NCBI GenBank assembly: GCA_902495325.1
Contig: CABUWK010000023.1
Location: 1-32,193, forward strand
Direction: 5' to 3'
DNA: 32,193 bases
Source: an uncultured Acidiphilium sp.
GTDB taxonomy: Bacteria; Bacillota; Clostridia; Christensenellales; Borkfalkiaceae
Below, piece by piece: positions 24,224-31,036 of the stretch (positions are counted from its first letter, which is position 1; each line of letters opens with the position of its first letter). The notes under the pieces were generated by a model that searched no databases, was not told where the DNA came from, and saw only the letters and a program-made list of their open reading frames with translations. The translations under genes and the position numbers were made by a program.

Positions 24224-24907
24224 TTATAATTCCGTATTTTCGGTATCGATCCGTCCGCAGGAAATTTCGAGATTGCCGTTGCGGCAACGAAGATCGTCCA
24301 GAAACGCTTTTTCCTTCGCCGCGTCTTTCAGCGTGACGAGGTAGGTAAGGCGGAACATGCTTCCCATGTTGACCGATTTCACTTTGACAAGTTCGCTTTT
24401 TTCGGTATATTCGCTCATTAAATCGTCGAAAACCGCGGTGTAATCGAGCCCTTCGGGAATGGTTATCACCAGTTTCTTCTCCTTCGGCGTCGGTTTGCTT
24501 TCCCAGATCTTCGTTGCCGAAAACGCCATCAGAAGTCCGCCCGCAACGAGAAGGAAGACAATTCCGTAAGCAAGATAGCCCATGCCGAACGCCAGCCCTG
24601 CCGCCATGGCGATAAAGATAACGCAGATCTCTTTTGCCGTGCCCGCCGCGGAACGGAACCGCACGAGGGAGAACGCGCCCGCCACGGCGACGCCCGCGCC
24701 GATGTTTCCGTTTACCAGCATGATCACCGTGGCTACCGTTGCGGGGAGAATGGCGGTCGAGACCGAAAAGCTTTTCGACGTCTTCTCCCGGAAACGGCAC
24801 ATAAACGCGAAGAGAATGCCGGAAGCGAAAGCGACCGCGAGAACGAGAAAGAAATTTCCGACCGAAGTCGTGCCGTCCGAAAAAACGCTTGCAAACAGTT
24901 TATCCAA
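24224..24907 (-). CDS. DUF4956 integral membrane protein
   Basis: A 227-residue protein with about four membrane helices in the first 130 residues (near 17-36, 49-66, 92-110 and 112-130). The conserved GAFSLVRFRSAAGTAKEI motif (78-93, RFR at 83-85) of the DUF4956 family lies between helices. The C-terminal ~95 residues form a soluble alpha/beta domain (LVITIPEGLDYTAVFDDL). The biochemical function of the family is unknown. Its constant partner here and in many Clostridia is a VTC-type protein, whose stop codon it overlaps by 8 bp. It could be the membrane channel or anchor through which a VTC product passes, by analogy with the membrane domain of yeast VTC (inference). Confidence 0.88.
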   Translation of the reverse strand: MDKLFASVFSDGTTSVGNFFLVLAVAFASGILFAFMCRFREKTSKSFSVSTAILPATVATVIMLVNGNIGAGVAVAGAFSLVRFRSAAGTAKEICVIFIAMAAGLAFGMGYLAYGIVFLLVAGGLLMAFSATKIWESKPTPKEKKLVITIPEGLDYTAVFDDLMSEYTEKSELVKVKSVNMGSMFRLTYLVTLKDAAKEKAFLDDLRCRNGNLEISCGRIDTENTEL

Positions 24908-25592
24908 TTTTCCGTACCTCCGTTGTTTGTTTTAAAGTTTCGGCGAGATAGGCTTCGCCGTATTTGGAAAAAGAAGTTTTGTAAATTTTTTCTTCGTTGA
25001 GAATTTTCGTCAGCCACAGCGGGATCGCCGTGCCTGTTTTGATCTCCATGAGAACGTCGCCGCCCGGAAGGACGGGGATGCCGTCGAGACCGTCCGAAAG
25101 GGTCAGTCGTTCCGTGCGGTAGCGGATGTTGCGGTCAAACGTCACCCGAAGATCTCCTTCGCCGAGATATGCCGTGCGGTCGTACAGCAGGAGCATCTTC
25201 GGAACGGGGTTCCCGTAAAAACGAAGAAACCACGAAATTTCTTTTGCGATCTGCCCCTGTCCGACGGCGTTTTTGCCGACGGCTTCCGGCGTCGTTTCGA
25301 TCCTTCTTTTAAAAACGACCCCGGAGCATTTCTTTTTCAGCTCCAGAAACACGGTCGAACCGGGTCCGGCAAGTCCGTAGCTTCTCAGCCGCAGTTTTTC
25401 TTTGTACTGCGGTTTTTCGAGAGAGCGGCGGATCAGGCGGAAATCGTCGGTATCGTAATATAAGCTTAAAACGGTCGTTTTTCCGTAGCGGTCGGCGGAA
25501 AGTCTGTCGCCCGCCTTTTTCAGAACCGCTTCGCACTGCGCCGCGCTTAAAAGATATTTCAGTTCATAGCGTTGAAATACGCAAACGTTCAT
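24900..25592 (-). CDS. VTC-domain protein, polyphosphate polymerase-like
   Basis: A 230-residue single-domain protein of the VTC/CYTH-like tunnel fold. Conserved features match the polyphosphate polymerase Vtc4: RYELKYLLS (8-16), LSLYYDTDDF (42-51), KLRLRSYG (66-73), FLELKKK (82-88), VFKRRIET (93-100), RVTFDRNIRY (149-158), LMEIKTG (181-187) and SFSKYGEAYL (207-216). The basic residues and acidic metal ligands that line the active tunnel appear present. In yeast the domain makes polyphosphate from ATP. Here there is no membrane part; DUF4956 follows with an 8-bp overlap and may provide it. The ATG at 25592 has AAGGAG seven bases upstream. The longer reading from 25679 lacks a ribosome site and would overlap the promoter. 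Confidence 0.85.
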   Translation of the reverse strand: MNVCVFQRYELKYLLSAAQCEAVLKKAGDRLSADRYGKTTVLSLYYDTDDFRLIRRSLEKPQYKEKLRLRSYGLAGPGSTVFLELKKKCSGVVFKRRIETTPEAVGKNAVGQGQIAKEISWFLRFYGNPVPKMLLLYDRTAYLGEGDLRVTFDRNIRYRTERLTLSDGLDGIPVLPGGDVLMEIKTGTAIPLWLTKILNEEKIYKTSFSKYGEAYLAETLKQTTEVRKIG

Positions 25593-25664
25593 GCTCTCTC
25601 TCCTTTTGCCGGCAGGTCGGAACCCGGATCGCGTCCGCCCGGCATTGATCCGATCGATGAGAAC

Positions 25665-25696
25665 ATTATATCGGCGCAAACTAAAATTAACCTAAG
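25665..25696 (-). promoter_or_regulatory. VTC operon promoter with two 11-bp direct repeats (likely response-regulator site)
   Basis: Read on the minus strand: CTTAGGTTAAT (25686-25696), TTTAGTTTGCG (25675-25685), four bases, then TATAAT (25665-25670). The -35 position is not a good TTGACA and is covered by the repeats, as at promoters activated by OmpR/PhoB-type regulators. The same layout occurs at 27859-27890 ahead of the response regulator gene. Confidence 0.7.
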
Positions 25697-25712
25697 TAAA
25701 AGAATAAAAATA

Positions 25713-25738
25713 AAAAAGAATCGTGTCCGATTCTTTTT
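25713..25738 (-). terminator. Terminator after the histidine kinase gene
   Basis: GAATCG (25718-25723) pairs with CGATTC (25728-25733) around TGTC, with flanking A and T runs extending the stem to 11 bp. On the minus strand it is followed by a T-rich tract. It separates the two-component genes from the VTC operon, which therefore needs its own promoter. Confidence 0.85.
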
Positions 25739-25790
25739 CTTGCCGAAGCCCGGCATTTCTATGAACAGTTGCCGGCGGCGGGCGCCGGGT

Positions 25791-27098
25791 CTATATTTTT
25801 TTCGATCGGCGTAAGGTGACGGAAACGGCAAATACGCCACCCGCTTCTCCGCGGGCGTGAACGGTTCCGCCGTGCAGGGAAACGATCGCTTTCACGACGG
25901 AGAGTCCGATCCCGTCGCCCGGGACGGCGGAAGCCCGCGCTCCTTCCGAACGGAAAAACCGCTCGAAACAACGATCGAGATTGCCTTGGGGAAGATCGGC
26001 GGCGTCGTTTTTCAGAACGATCGTAACGTCGTTTTTCGAAAGGGAAACGGAAAGTTCCGTTTTTGTGAGCGCGTATTTGGCTGCGTTTTCGAAAATGGTG
26101 GAAAAAGCCTGCCGTAAAAGGGCTTCGTCTCCGCGGGTCGTGCAGTTTTCCCCGATGTCGGCATGAAAGGTGCGGTTGTCTTTTTCGAGCGACGGACGGA
26201 ACATTTCAACCATGTCTTTCAGGGTATCCGTTATGGAAACGTCCGTTTTTTCCGTAAGTTTTTCCTTTTCGTCCAGGCGGGATAACGCCGTAAGGTTTTT
26301 GACCATTGCCGTCATCCGCTTCACCTGCTTGTCGATATTCCGGGATTCCTGCGTTTCGCCGTAAGAAAGTTCGGACAGTTCGTTGTTCGCCGAAATGATC
26401 GTGAGCGGCGTTTTCAGTTCATGGCTTGCGTCGGTAACGAAACGTTTTTGTTTTTCGTAACTTTCGGCGATCGGCTTTACGGCGAGCGAGGAGAAAAATA
26501 GACTGAAAACGAATACCGCGAGAAGTCCCGCGGCGGAAATGCCGAGGCTGGCGTATAAAAAGTTTTCCGCGGTGTCGATCTGCCGCGCGCAGTCCACAAA
26601 TAAAACGAAAGATCCGTCGTCCGCGACGAGATAGCGGTAAATGCCGATGTAACCGTTTGTTTTGTGCTTTCCGATCGCTTCTTCCGCGAGAGAAACGGCT
26701 TTTTCCTCGCCTACGGCGGCAATGTTGTTTACGTCCGTTTTCGTTTCCGTATCCGTAAAGCGCACCGTGAAATATCTCGTTTCGTAAGGGGTTTCCTCGT
26801 TCATGCCGTCCGGCTTTTTCGGCGGATCTTTCCGGTTTTCGGGTTCTTCGGGGCGGTTGTCGTCCGCGCTCCGAAGGGTTTCGCCCGTGTCGGGCACGTC
26901 GTTGTTTCCGGGCGGGGCGGAAGGCTCGGGAAGGGAAAACGTTCCGCCGTTTTCATATAAAACGTTCAGCACGTTGTCGGCATAAGAAGAGATCTTCGCG
27001 CGGTTCACAACGTTGACTGCGGACATGATCACCGTAAGTACGAGGGATACGGATATCATGGTCACGATAATGAATTTTCGTCTCAGTTTTTTGATCAT
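25791..27098 (-). CDS. Membrane sensor histidine kinase
   Basis: A 435-residue kinase. Helix 1 spans residues 10-30, an extracellular region 31-178, and helix 2 residues 181-204. The HisKA domain follows with the phosphoacceptor box FVTDASHELKTPLT (His226), then a HATPase domain with FENAAKYAL (N box) and GDGIGLSVVKAI (G1 box). The outside region has a flexible Pro/Asp/Glu-rich segment (about 57-105) followed by a folded part (RYFTVRFTD...LVADDGSFVLFVDCAR). The signal is unknown; its position suggests an envelope cue. The regulator gene lies 57 bp upstream in the same transcription unit. A terminator follows. Confidence 0.95.
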   Translation of the reverse strand: MIKKLRRKFIIVTMISVSLVLTVIMSAVNVVNRAKISSYADNVLNVLYENGGTFSLPEPSAPPGNNDVPDTGETLRSADDNRPEEPENRKDPPKKPDGMNEETPYETRYFTVRFTDTETKTDVNNIAAVGEEKAVSLAEEAIGKHKTNGYIGIYRYLVADDGSFVLFVDCARQIDTAENFLYASLGISAAGLLAVFVFSLFFSSLAVKPIAESYEKQKRFVTDASHELKTPLTIISANNELSELSYGETQESRNIDKQVKRMTAMVKNLTALSRLDEKEKLTEKTDVSITDTLKDMVEMFRPSLEKDNRTFHADIGENCTTRGDEALLRQAFSTIFENAAKYALTKTELSVSLSKNDVTIVLKNDAADLPQGNLDRCFERFFRSEGARASAVPGDGIGLSVVKAIVSLHGGTVHARGEAGGVFAVSVTLRRSKKI

Positions 27099-27155
27099 TG
27101 TCTTTTTCTCCGGGCGATTTTCCGCACAGAACGGTTTTTTTATAAAGAAAGAGCG

Positions 27156-27830
27156 TCAGCTCCGCTGCTTTTTCTCCAGACGGTATCCGACGCCCCTTGC
27201 CGCGGAAATTTCCGAGTCCGCGCCGATCTGTTTCATCTTTTTGCGAAGGGCGGAGATATACACCCAAACGACGTTCAGCTCGGCGTCCGTGTCGAATTCC
27301 CACACGTTGGAAAGGATCCTTTCCGTGGAGAGAAGAACGTTGCGGTTCCGGATCAGATATTCCGCCAGGCGATATTCCCGCCCGGTCAGGCGGACGGAAC
27401 TTTCCGCAGACATTTCGTGCGTTTCCGGGTCGAGCGTTACGTTGCCGAAAGTGCAGAGCATGGTGTTTTCCCCTTTGCGGCGGGTCAGAGCGCGGATCCT
27501 TGCGAGCAGTTCTTTCATAACGAAAGGTTTCGTCAGGTAGTCGTCCGCCCCGGAATCGAGCCCGAGAACTTTATCGTCCGTTTCGGCTTTTGCCGTTAAA
27601 ATGAGCACAGGAACGCCGTTGCCTTTTTTCCGGAGTTCTTTCACGACGGCAAAGCCGTCTTTTTTCGGCATCATCACGTCGAGAACGATTCCGTCGTAAT
27701 CGGCGGAACCGGCAAAAGCAAGAGCTTCTTCGCCGTCGTAAGCGGCGTCTACGGTGTAGCCGTTCTTTTCCAGAATTTTTTTGACGGCGTCGGACAGGTC
27801 TTTTTCGTCCTCTGCGAGTAACAATCTCAT
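27156..27830 (-). CDS. OmpR/PhoB-family response regulator
   Basis: A 224-residue regulator. The receiver domain has the acidic pocket AEDE (6-9), the phosphorylation site Asp51 in VLDVMMPKKDG, and the conserved Thr and Lys (LILTAKAE, YLTKPF). The C-terminal winged helix contains VRLTGREYRLAEYLIRN and the recognition helix region NVVWVYISALRKKM. GGAGG lies nine bases before the ATG. Such regulators bind tandem direct repeats with 10-11 bp periodicity. Matching repeats lie directly upstream of this gene and upstream of the VTC operon, suggesting autoregulation and control of that operon. Confidence 0.96.
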   Translation of the reverse strand: MRLLLAEDEKDLSDAVKKILEKNGYTVDAAYDGEEALAFAGSADYDGIVLDVMMPKKDGFAVVKELRKKGNGVPVLILTAKAETDDKVLGLDSGADDYLTKPFVMKELLARIRALTRRKGENTMLCTFGNVTLDPETHEMSAESSVRLTGREYRLAEYLIRNRNVLLSTERILSNVWEFDTDAELNVVWVYISALRKKMKQIGADSEISAARGVGYRLEKKQRS

Positions 27831-27858
27831 AGAATAGCCTCCGTGTTCTTTTGTGTAC

Positions 27859-27890
27859 AGAATATTCCGCGAACCTAAATATTACTTAAA
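27859..27890 (-). promoter_or_regulatory. Response regulator promoter with two 11-bp direct repeats
   Basis: Read on the minus strand: TTTAAGTAATA (27880-27890), TTTAGGTTCGC (27869-27879), four bases, then a -10 box TATTCT (27859-27864). Spacing is identical to the VTC operon promoter and the -35 place is again occupied by the repeats. The expected start is about 20 nt ahead of the regulator's ATG. Confidence 0.7.
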
Positions 27891-28114
27891 TTACGGAAGA
27901 GATTTTTCGCTTATATTAAACATTGCACGGCTTACAAAAATAAATTTTTGTATTGCATTCGCAATATGTCCTTTGCCGAATGCAAATAACAGCCGTTTCC
28001 GTTGAAATACTGCGCTCGAAAATCCTTGCAAGCAAGTTTTCTCGCTTATATTATATCACAGGAAAAGAAAAAATACAATGCGGCGGATCTTTTTTTTATT
28101 TTTCGTTCTTTCGC
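27891..28114. other. Gene-free divergent region with repeats
   Basis: No credible ORF is seen. A 9-bp inverted repeat (TTGCATTCG 27953-27961, CGAATGCAA 27977-27985) and a 12-bp exact repeat TCGCTTATATTA (27907-27918 and 28042-28053) are present. A promoter-like pair TTGCAA (28026-28031) and TATTAT (28049-28054), 17 bp apart, points toward the AbrB gene. Confidence 0.45.
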
Positions 28115-28173
28115 TTGCTTTTTCTTTCGGAAAGGAATACAATAAAAGTAAGAAAAGTAAGAAAGGTAAGATA
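28115..28173 (+). promoter_or_regulatory. AbrB gene promoter with three 9-bp tandem repeats
   Basis: TTGCTT (28115-28120) and TACAAT (28138-28143) are 17 bp apart. Three tandem 9-mers follow: AGTAAGAAA (28147-28155), AGTAAGAAA (28156-28164), GGTAAGATA (28165-28173). They cover the predicted transcription start and the AAAGG ribosome site, so a protein bound there would block expression. Confidence 0.6.
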
Positions 28174-28175
28174 AA

Positions 28176-28466
28176 GTGAAAAACGAAACGGGTAAGTACA
28201 TCTGGACGACAAAGGTGAGCAACAAGGGGCAGATCGTGATCCCGAAAGAGGCGCGCGACGTGTTCGGCATTTCCGAAGGCGATACGCTTCTTTTGTTCGG
28301 CGATACGGAAAAAGGGATCGCGATCGCAAAGTATAACGATTATCTGAAATTTGCGGAAGCGATTTTCCGCGCGGGGCGGGAAGACGGAAATAAAAACGAA
28401 AGCGAAAAAGAAGCCGGAACCGAAGAGGGAAGCGGAAAAGGAAACAAAGAGGAGAAAAAGAAATGA
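28176..28466 (+). CDS. AbrB/SpoVT-family DNA-binding protein
   Basis: A 96-residue protein. Residues ~8-52 form the swapped-hairpin AbrB domain (TTKVSNKGQIVIPKEARDVFGISEGDTLLLF), which dimerises and binds DNA. Residues after ~66 are a very charged Glu/Lys/Gly tail without predicted fold. The start is GTG at 28176 with AAAGG (28162-28166) nine bases upstream. It overlaps the ABC ATPase gene by 4 bp. In many Clostridia such a regulator heads an ABC-2 exporter operon, and self-regulation through the tandem repeats upstream is likely. Confidence 0.9.
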   Translation: MKNETGKYIWTTKVSNKGQIVIPKEARDVFGISEGDTLLLFGDTEKGIAIAKYNDYLKFAEAIFRAGREDGNKNESEKEAGTEEGSGKGNKEEKKK

Positions 28467-29179
28467 TCGGAATCAGGGAACTTACGAAGCGGTACGGAAA
28501 ACTGACCGCCGTCGATCGCGTTTCGCTCGAGGTGCGGGAAGGCGAGTGTTTTGCCCTTCTCGGGCTGAACGGGGCGGGAAAAACGACGCTGATCGATATG
28601 CTTTCCACGCAGGTGAAGCCGAGCGGAGGCAATGCGACGATCTGCGGATATGATCTTCTTTCCCAAACGGAGGAGATCAGAAAGATCGTGAATATTTCCC
28701 CGCAGGAAAGCGCGTTTGCGGGCAATCTGACCGTGCGCGAGAATCTGGAGCTGATCGCCGACCTTTACGATCTCGACCGGAAAGAGGAAAGGATAGCCCG
28801 GGCGATCGGAACGTTCGGTTTAGAAGAAAAAGAAAAAACAAGGTGCAAAAAGCTCAGCGGCGGGCAGCAACGGCGGCTCAGCATCGCCCTCGCTCTGCTG
28901 ACCGATCCGAAGGTCCTTTTCCTCGACGAGCCTACCCTCGGGCTGGACGTGAAAGCGAGGAGAAAGTTGTGGGAGATCGTGGAGGGGCTGAAAGGGAAGA
29001 TGACGATTTTTCTCACGACGCATTATCTGGAAGAAGTGGAGTACCTTGCCGACCGCGTTGCCGTGATCGCGAAGGGTAAGATCCGCGCCGCGGGGACGGT
29101 TGCGGAACTGAAAGAACGGACGGGGAAACAAACGCTCGAAGAGGCGTTTCTTTCGCTTACCGGGGAGGAGGAAGAATGA
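28463..29179 (+). CDS. ABC-2 type exporter ATP-binding protein
   Basis: A 238-residue ATPase with Walker A GLNGAGKTT, signature LSGGQQRRLSIALALL, Walker B VLFLDEPTLGLD and the H-loop histidine in TTHYLEEVEYLADR. All catalytic elements are intact. It belongs to the CcmA/drug and lipid exporter type that pairs with a separate permease. The ATG overlaps the AbrB gene end and its own stop overlaps the permease start as ATGA. The substrate is unknown; daunorubicin-type or membrane-stress export are possibilities only. Confidence 0.94.
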   Translation: MIGIRELTKRYGKLTAVDRVSLEVREGECFALLGLNGAGKTTLIDMLSTQVKPSGGNATICGYDLLSQTEEIRKIVNISPQESAFAGNLTVRENLELIADLYDLDRKEERIARAIGTFGLEEKEKTRCKKLSGGQQRRLSIALALLTDPKVLFLDEPTLGLDVKARRKLWEIVEGLKGKMTIFLTTHYLEEVEYLADRVAVIAKGKIRAAGTVAELKERTGKQTLEEAFLSLTGEEEE

Positions 29180-29949
29180 AAAAACTGTTCGCGCTGGTCG
29201 TGCGCAATCTCAAGGAAACGATAAGAGATCCCCTCAGTATGTTGTTTTGTCTGCTGTTTCCGATCGCGATGCTCGTTCTGATGCAGGCGATCTTTTCGGG
29301 AATGGAAGAGAGACCAGCCAATTTCGAAATTACGAATTATGCAAGCGGGATCTGCGTGTTCGGTTATACCTTTGTGGCGCTGTTTGTCGCTATGCAGATC
29401 GCGGGGGACAAGAACACCGCTTTTATCAAAAGACTGAACGTGGCGCCGTTATCGAAATTCGTTTACTATTTCGGTTTTGTCTGTTCGGGGCTGATCCTCG
29501 CTTTTTGTCAGACCGTTTTATTTTATCTGATCTCCCTTTTCTTCGGTTATCCGTTCGACGGAAAATTCGTCGCGGGGATCTTTCTGATGCTTTTTTCGGC
29601 ATTGTTTTATGTGTCGCTCGGCATGACGATCGGCGTTCTGTGCTCGAACGAACGGCAAACGGGACCCGTGTCTTCGGTTTTCGTGTCGGCGGTCGGGATC
29701 CTCGGCGGGATCTTTATGCCGGTGACCGTGTTGTCCGAGGGGTTCGCTTCTTTTGTAAAAGCGTTGCCCTTCGTGCATACCGCGATGCTCGGCGGCGATT
29801 TTCGTTCTGCGGGGGCGGCGGAAGCCTTTTCTCATCTGCCGTTCGTTGCGGGGTATACCGCTCTGTGTTTTCTTGTTACGGCTGTCGTCTGTTTCGTGCG
29901 TGCGGGCGGGAAAGGGGCGCCTGCGGAGAAAAGGAAGAATCGAGCCTGA
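29176..29949 (+). CDS. ABC-2 type exporter permease
   Basis: A 257-residue membrane protein with six hydrophobic helices. The N-terminal amphipathic region and first helix (VVRNLKETIRDPLSMLFCLLFPIAMLVLM, split around residue 20) are typical of ABC-2 permeases. Also typical is the C-terminal segment GILGGIFMPVTVLSEGFASFVKALPF ahead of the last helix. The protein ends with a short basic tail. It overlaps the ATPase gene by 4 bp and is the last gene of this three-gene unit. A bidirectional terminator lies ~95 bp downstream. Confidence 0.92.
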   Translation: MKKLFALVVRNLKETIRDPLSMLFCLLFPIAMLVLMQAIFSGMEERPANFEITNYASGICVFGYTFVALFVAMQIAGDKNTAFIKRLNVAPLSKFVYYFGFVCSGLILAFCQTVLFYLISLFFGYPFDGKFVAGIFLMLFSALFYVSLGMTIGVLCSNERQTGPVSSVFVSAVGILGGIFMPVTVLSEGFASFVKALPFVHTAMLGGDFRSAGAAEAFSHLPFVAGYTALCFLVTAVVCFVRAGGKGAPAEKRKNRA

Positions 29950-30041
29950 CGAAGCGCGGTTCTGCGTCCGGGCGAGGCTCTTCGGGGGTACGAAAGCAGG
30001 GAAAATGCGTCGGATAAACCTGCCTGCGGGCAAAAGGACAT

Positions 30042-30077
30042 AAAAAAAGAACGCCCCTATTACAAGCGTTCTTTTTT
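30042..30077. terminator. Bidirectional terminator between ABC permease and tRNA-Thr
   Basis: GAACGC (30049-30054) pairs with GCGTTC (30066-30071) and is flanked by seven A and six T. On the minus strand it sits just past the tRNA 3' end; on the plus strand it ends the AbrB-ABC operon. Confidence 0.88.
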
Positions 30078-30078
30078 A

Positions 30079-30154
30079 TGGAGCTGGTAGGCGGACTTGA
30101 ACCGCCGACCTGCTGATTACGAATCAGCTGCTCTACCGACTGAGCCATACCAGC
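30079..30154 (-). tRNA. tRNA-Thr, anticodon CGT
   Basis: A 76-nt minus-strand cloverleaf. The 7-bp acceptor stem is GCTGGTA/TACCAGC, the D arm GCTC..GAGC, and the anticodon arm GCTGA-TTCGTAA-TCAGC with anticodon CGT (reads ACG, Thr). The T arm is GGCGG-TTCAAGT-CCGCC, and the 3' CCA is encoded. Every stem is fully paired. It is a single gene with its own promoter and terminator. Confidence 0.97.
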
Positions 30155-30200
30155 GCTTTTCCGAAAGCGAACGAGCGTCCGTTTCCAAAACAGCACGGCT

Positions 30201-30229
30201 ATTATAGCATATCCGCGAAGAATATGCAA
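30201..30229 (-). promoter_or_regulatory. Promoter of tRNA-Thr
   Basis: On the minus strand TTGCAT (30224-30229) and TATAAT (30201-30206) are 17 bp apart. The start is expected about 40 nt ahead of the mature tRNA 5' end. Confidence 0.85.
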
Positions 30230-30282
30230 GGATTTTTCGCTTCTTTCTTTCATTTTTTAAATTTTTTTTCGGGAGAAGATTT

Positions 30283-30618
30283 ATGGATACTTTTTTCGAA
30301 GCCGTTTATCGGCTTGTCAGGGAGATCCCGCACGGTCGCGTGACGACTTACGGAGAGATCGCCCGCGCACTCGGGCGACCGCATGTGTCCCGCGCGGTCG
30401 GCTATGCGCTTCATGCCAATCGCGATGCGACCGGAACGCCGTGTTATCGCGTGGTAAATCGCTTCGGCGAACTTTCCCGCGGGTATGTTTTCGGCGGGGA
30501 AGGCGTTCAGCAGATGATGCTGGAAGCCGACGGAATCGAGGTGAGAGACGGGGTTGTAGATCTGTCCCGCTATTTTTATTCGTTTACCGAAAGGGAGAGC
30601 GGGAATACGGAGATCTGA
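30283..30618 (+). CDS. MGMT-like DNA alkyl-repair/ATL family protein with altered active site
   Basis: A 111-residue protein equal to the C-terminal DNA-binding domain of O6-alkylguanine-DNA alkyltransferases: IPHGRVTTYGEIARALGRPHVSRAVGYALHAN carries the helix-turn-helix and the arginine finger (Arg37). The active-site segment reads TPCYRVVNRFGELS. The acceptor Cys54 is kept, but the adjacent His of PCHRV is Tyr55. In alkyltransferase-like proteins it is the Cys that is replaced (by Trp or Ala). This protein is therefore intermediate and its activity cannot be assumed. GGGAG lies seven bases before the ATG. It is a lone gene; nearby genes give no hint. Confidence 0.9.
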   Translation: MDTFFEAVYRLVREIPHGRVTTYGEIARALGRPHVSRAVGYALHANRDATGTPCYRVVNRFGELSRGYVFGGEGVQQMMLEADGIEVRDGVVDLSRYFYSFTERESGNTEI

Positions 30619-30731
30619 CGCCGTTTCGGGGAATCTCATGCGTATGTCGCCGGTATGTTTCTCTTTAAAATATCACAAAAGACACTATAATGATACGATA
30701 AGACACTTTACGACAAAATATTTTTAAATTA

Positions 30732-30760
30732 TTGCTATTTCGACAGCGAAGTGGTATTAT
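30732..30760 (+). promoter_or_regulatory. Candidate orphan promoter
   Basis: TTGCTA (30732-30737) and TATTAT (30755-30760) are 17 bp apart but no credible gene follows. A transcript would run into the strong hairpin at 30843-30881. An additional TATAAT (30686-30691) lies upstream between two copies of AAGACACT (30679-30686, 30700-30707) spaced 21 bp. Confidence 0.4.
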
Positions 30761-30842
30761 ATACGTGTCGATTGGATGAGGCAACACTTTTCCGGAAGGC
30801 AATTGAAAATGCTCATCATTTTCCCCCTTATCATATATTTTT

Positions 30843-30881
30843 CAAAGAGCAGTTTGCGAAGAGTTCGCGGACTGCTCTTTG
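30843..30881. repeat. Long perfect hairpin (18-bp stem, 3-nt loop)
   Basis: Arms 30843-30860 and 30864-30881 pair over 18 bp with two G-T pairs and a GAG loop. A run of eight T follows nine bases later (30892-30899). A second 9-bp inverted repeat, ATACGGTTT (30886-30894) and AAACCGTAT (30910-30918), is adjacent. It could be a terminator or IS-associated structure. Confidence 0.6.
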
Positions 30882-30928
30882 AGTTATACGGTTTTTTTTC
30901 GGATGTGCGAAACCGTATCGTTTTGGCG

Positions 30929-30998
30929 CTATGTCAAATGTTGGGGTGTGGAATATAAAATGGTTCTATGTCAAATGTTGGGGTGTGGAATATAAAAT
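30929..30998. repeat. Tandem 33-bp direct repeat, probable ISL3-type element ends
   Basis: Two identical 33-bp copies (30929-30961 and 30966-30998) start at CTATGTCAAATGTTGGGG and repeat with a 37-bp period. The second copy is preceded by GGTT, the first by GGCG; together GGTTCTATGTCAAA resembles terminal inverted repeats of ISL3-family elements. The transposase remnant at 31037-31168 ends ~40 bp inside the second copy, as expected for a right end. Confidence 0.6.
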
Positions 30999-31036
30999 TT
31001 CACAATATAATATTTCAGGGAGTCAGGATTTATTTG

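Noticed and set aside
30776..30958. 60-codon plus-strand ORF
   Set aside because: No ribosome site, runs through the 18-bp hairpin and into the IS end repeat, and has no similarity I recognise.
30929..30998. Direct repeats as a CRISPR array
   Set aside because: Only two copies with a 4-bp spacer and no cas genes; an IS end fits better.
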